Below, piece by piece: positions 5,808-7,713 of a stretch of 7,713 nucleotides of DNA. The notes beneath the pieces are model-generated. The model did no database searches and was not told the DNA's origin. It worked only from the letters and a program-made list of their open reading frames with translations. Every line of letters starts with the position of its first letter. The stretch's first letter is position 1. The position numbers and the translations under genes are program-made. Origin of the DNA: an uncultured bacterium (lineage in GTDB: Bacteria > Planctomycetota > Phycisphaerae > Phycisphaerales > SM1A02); NCBI GenBank assembly GCA_903867275.1, contig CAIPQY010000319.1, positions 1 to 7,713 on the forward strand. Reading direction: 5' to 3'.

Positions 5808-7713
5808 CTACGAAGTGGCGGCAGCATCGGCGGCCACGCGCGCCACGGTGGCAAGCAGCGTTTCCAGCGCGTAGGGCTTGCGAAGCCAGATGATGCCCGG
5901 CTCGGACGCCGCCGAAGGCTGACGATCGATCAGCACCACCACGCCGCTCACGGCACCGGGCGCATTGGCCAGGTCCCGGATCTGCTGCGGCAGCGATCCG
6001 TGCCAGTGCCGATCATCCAGCACCAGCACCGCGCCTCGACCGAACCGGCGCAGCGCTTCCAGCAGATCGCCTTCACGCTCGATGGCGGTCACACGGTGGC
6101 CCGCCGCGGCGAAGGCCTCCACCAGCATGGGTTTCAGCAGCGGATGTTCTTCCCACAGCACCACCTTGGCACCGCGCTCGCCACCATCCACCAGTTGCAG
6201 CGGAAGTTCGATCGCGATCTGGTTGGCATCACCCACCACCTGCGCGCGCACCGCACCGCCGGACGACTCGGCGAAGCGCTTGACGGCGGCCATGCCCAGC
6301 GCCGTGCGACCCAGCAGCGCACCATCCGCGCCGAGCGCCTCGAACGCGCGGGTCTGCGCGTCGACGGTGAGCGGCGTCGCGTGGTCGATGCAGGCGATCT
6401 GCAGGAATGGCCCCGAGGCGCCGCCGCACGGCGAGATGCGGAGCGTGAGTCGGCCCGCCTGCGCAAGCACCTCGCAACCGCGAAGCAGCATGTTCATGAT
6501 CGACTGCTGCAGACGCGCGGCATCCACTCGAACCGTGTCGCGGCCACCGGAAAGATCCTCCACCACAACCTCCACCGTGCGCGGAAGCGTGCTTCGCAGC
6601 ATCTGCAGCGTGCGGCGCACCACTTCCATGCAGGACACGGTTTCCGCGTGATCTGACGCGTCGCCCGGCGCCAGTCCGAGCAGGCTCTGTGCCATCGACT
6701 TGGCGCGCGACACCGACAGCTGGATCACCTCCAGGCTCTCGATCACGCTTGGCGCGGTGTCGGGCGCCACGCTGGCAAGCGAGGCATGCGCGCGGATGAC
6801 CGACAGCAGCGCATCCAGTTCCTGCGCGAAGCCGCTGGCCATGAGACCCAGCGATTCCAGCCGTTCCGCGCTGCCCAGGCTGGCCTCCAGCGCGCGACGA
6901 TCGGATGTGTCGGCCTGCATGCCCGAGATGCGCAGCACGCGACCCTGCGGATCGCGTTCCACCACCCTGCCGCGATCCAGGATCCAGCGCCATCCACCAT
7001 CCGCGTGCAACCGCCGATGCTCGCACTCGTAGCGCGATGCGCGACCGTTCAGGTGGTCTTCCCACGCGGTGCGCACCGCGGCGCGGTCGTCGGGATGCAC
7101 CCATGGGTGTTCGGGCGGCGGCACCACCGGTGCGGTGCCCGCCGGGTAGCCCAGCATGGTGGCGCATCGATCGCTCATGAAACTGCCGGCGCCATCCAGG
7201 CGGAAATCCCAGAAACCGTCGGCGATCGCGTCCACGACAAGCTTCAGGCGCTGCTCGCTCTCCTTCACCAACGTCTCGGCGCGACGGCGTTCCGAGATGT
7301 CGCGCAGGTAGGCGCTGAAAAACGGCACCGGGCCCAGCACCTTGTTGATGGAAAGCTCGATCGGAAAGCGCCGACCGCCACGATCGATGGCCGTGATCTC
7401 GATGCGTCGGCCGAGCACCGGTCCATGTCCCGTTTCGCGGAACCGCTTCATGCCCTCTTCGTGCGCCGAGACCAGCTCAGGCGGGATGATGAACTTCGAC
7501 AGCGGCTGATGCAGCACCTCGGCCGCGCTCCAACCGAACAGGGTCTCGGCCTTGCGGTTCCACAGGGTGATGTGGCCGCGGAGATCGATGTTGATCACCG
7601 AATCCATGGTGGCATCCAGCATGGCGTCGATCAGGCCGCCACGCTGCTGCGCGGTCTCCTCGGCGGTGCGCTGCGCGGCGGAGCGCTCGGCAAGGTCGCT
7701 GGCCACCTGATGC
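5808..7713 (-). CDS. PAS-PAS sensor protein with degenerate histidine-kinase core and receiver-like C-terminus, 5' end beyond window
   Basis: The frame is open to the window edge; the first in-frame start-like codon (GTG 7706) has no ribosome site and lies in a heptad-like linker, so the gene most likely begins upstream. Numbered from 7706, 632 residues show: a linker 1-25; a PAS domain 26-138 (IDLRGHITLWNRKAETLFGW); a second PAS of the PAS_3 type 152-272 (FWDFRLDGAG, RRLHADGGWRWILDRG); a helical DHp-like segment 280-345; an ATPase-like segment about 355-505; and a receiver-like domain 512-625. The DHp block RLESLGLMASGFAQELDALL has Q295 where kinases have histidine. The N box shows R409 instead of Asn, and the DTGxG motif reads DHATPL (441-446). 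The receiver keeps acidic E519-E520, D564-D565 and K610 (LRKPY). It therefore looks like a pseudokinase that might sense through PAS and act by binding partners. It may form an operon with the oxidase 15 nt downstream. Confidence 0.88.
   Translation of the reverse strand, partial: HQVASDLAERSAAQRTAEETAQQRGGLIDAMLDATMDSVINIDLRGHITLWNRKAETLFGWSAAEVLHQPLSKFIIPPELVSAHEEGMKRFRETGHGPVLGRRIEITAIDRGGRRFPIELSINKVLGPVPFFSAYLRDISERRRAETLVKESEQRLKLVVDAIADGFWDFRLDGAGSFMSDRCATMLGYPAGTAPVVPPPEHPWVHPDDRAAVRTAWEDHLNGRASRYECEHRRLHADGGWRWILDRGRVVERDPQGRVLRISGMQADTSDRRALEASLGSAERLESLGLMASGFAQELDALLSVIRAHASLASVAPDTAPSVIESLEVIQLSVSRAKSMAQSLLGLAPGDASDHAETVSCMEVVRRTLQMLRSTLPRTVEVVVEDLSGGRDTVRVDAARLQQSIMNMLLRGCEVLAQAGRLTLRISPCGGASGPFLQIACIDHATPLTVDAQTRAFEALGADGALLGRTALGMAAVKRFAESSGGAVRAQVVGDANQIAIELPLQLVDGGERGAKVVLWEEHPLLKPMLVEAFAAAGHRVTAIEREGDLLEALRRFGRGAVLVLDDRHWHGSLPQQIRDLANAPGAVSGVVVLIDRQPSAASEPGIIWLRKPYALETLLATVARVAADAAATS

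Noticed and set aside
4527..6656. 709-codon plus-strand open frame opposite the oxidase and sensor genes
   Set aside because: Same antisense pattern; it runs across the intergenic promoter region and three unrelated minus-strand genes.
7704..7706. GTG 7706 as the true start of the sensor gene
   Set aside because: The frame stays open to the window edge, no Shine-Dalgarno precedes the GTG, and it falls in a linker helix that normally follows an earlier sensory domain.

Overview
The window carries five tightly packed genes, all on the minus strand (read from high to low coordinates), in G+C-rich DNA (roughly two thirds G+C by eye) with strong G/C preference at third codon positions. Both outer genes run off the window. 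The gene set points to a Gram-negative bacterium, most likely Pseudomonadota or a phylum with similar gene content, because a RecA-like ImuA next to ImuB and DnaE2 is typical there. No marker in the window settles the taxon.

In transcription order: (1) 7713-5808, the 3' part of a multi-domain PAS / histidine-kinase-like / receiver-like sensor protein whose kinase core has lost its phospho-accepting histidine and its nucleotide-binding asparagine; (2) 5792-4710, a soluble FMN-dependent alpha-hydroxy-acid oxidase of the glycolate/lactate oxidase family with an intact active site; (3) 4671-3772 imuA, (4) 3860-2319 imuB and (5) 2322-1 dnaE2 (3' end missing), which together form the SOS 'mutasome' cassette for error-prone translesion synthesis. 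ImuB is a Y-family-like scaffold without the usual catalytic carboxylates, ImuA is a RecA-fold partner without a Walker A motif, and DnaE2 is the catalytic C-family polymerase with all three catalytic aspartates.

The genes are nearly gapless: 15 nt between sensor and oxidase, 38 nt between oxidase and imuA, an 89-nt overlap of imuA with imuB, and an ATGA overlap of imuB with dnaE2. The only intergenic stretch with room for control is just before imuA. It holds a perfect 6+6 inverted repeat (GGTATC-N6-GATACC) that covers the likely -10 element and ends 4 nt before the imuA start codon, and an in-frame stop lies only 12 nt upstream of that codon. This looks like an SOS (LexA-type) operator of unusual sequence driving a leaderless or almost leaderless imuA transcript.

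The points most worth a second look are this operator/promoter, the degenerate sensor pseudokinase, a PHP domain in DnaE2 that has lost several metal-ligand positions, a 35-45 residue insertion in the same polymerase, and a diverged clamp-binding motif in ImuB. No RNA genes, insertion sequences, CRISPR arrays or sizeable repeats were seen. No gene-free stretch exceeds 40 bases.
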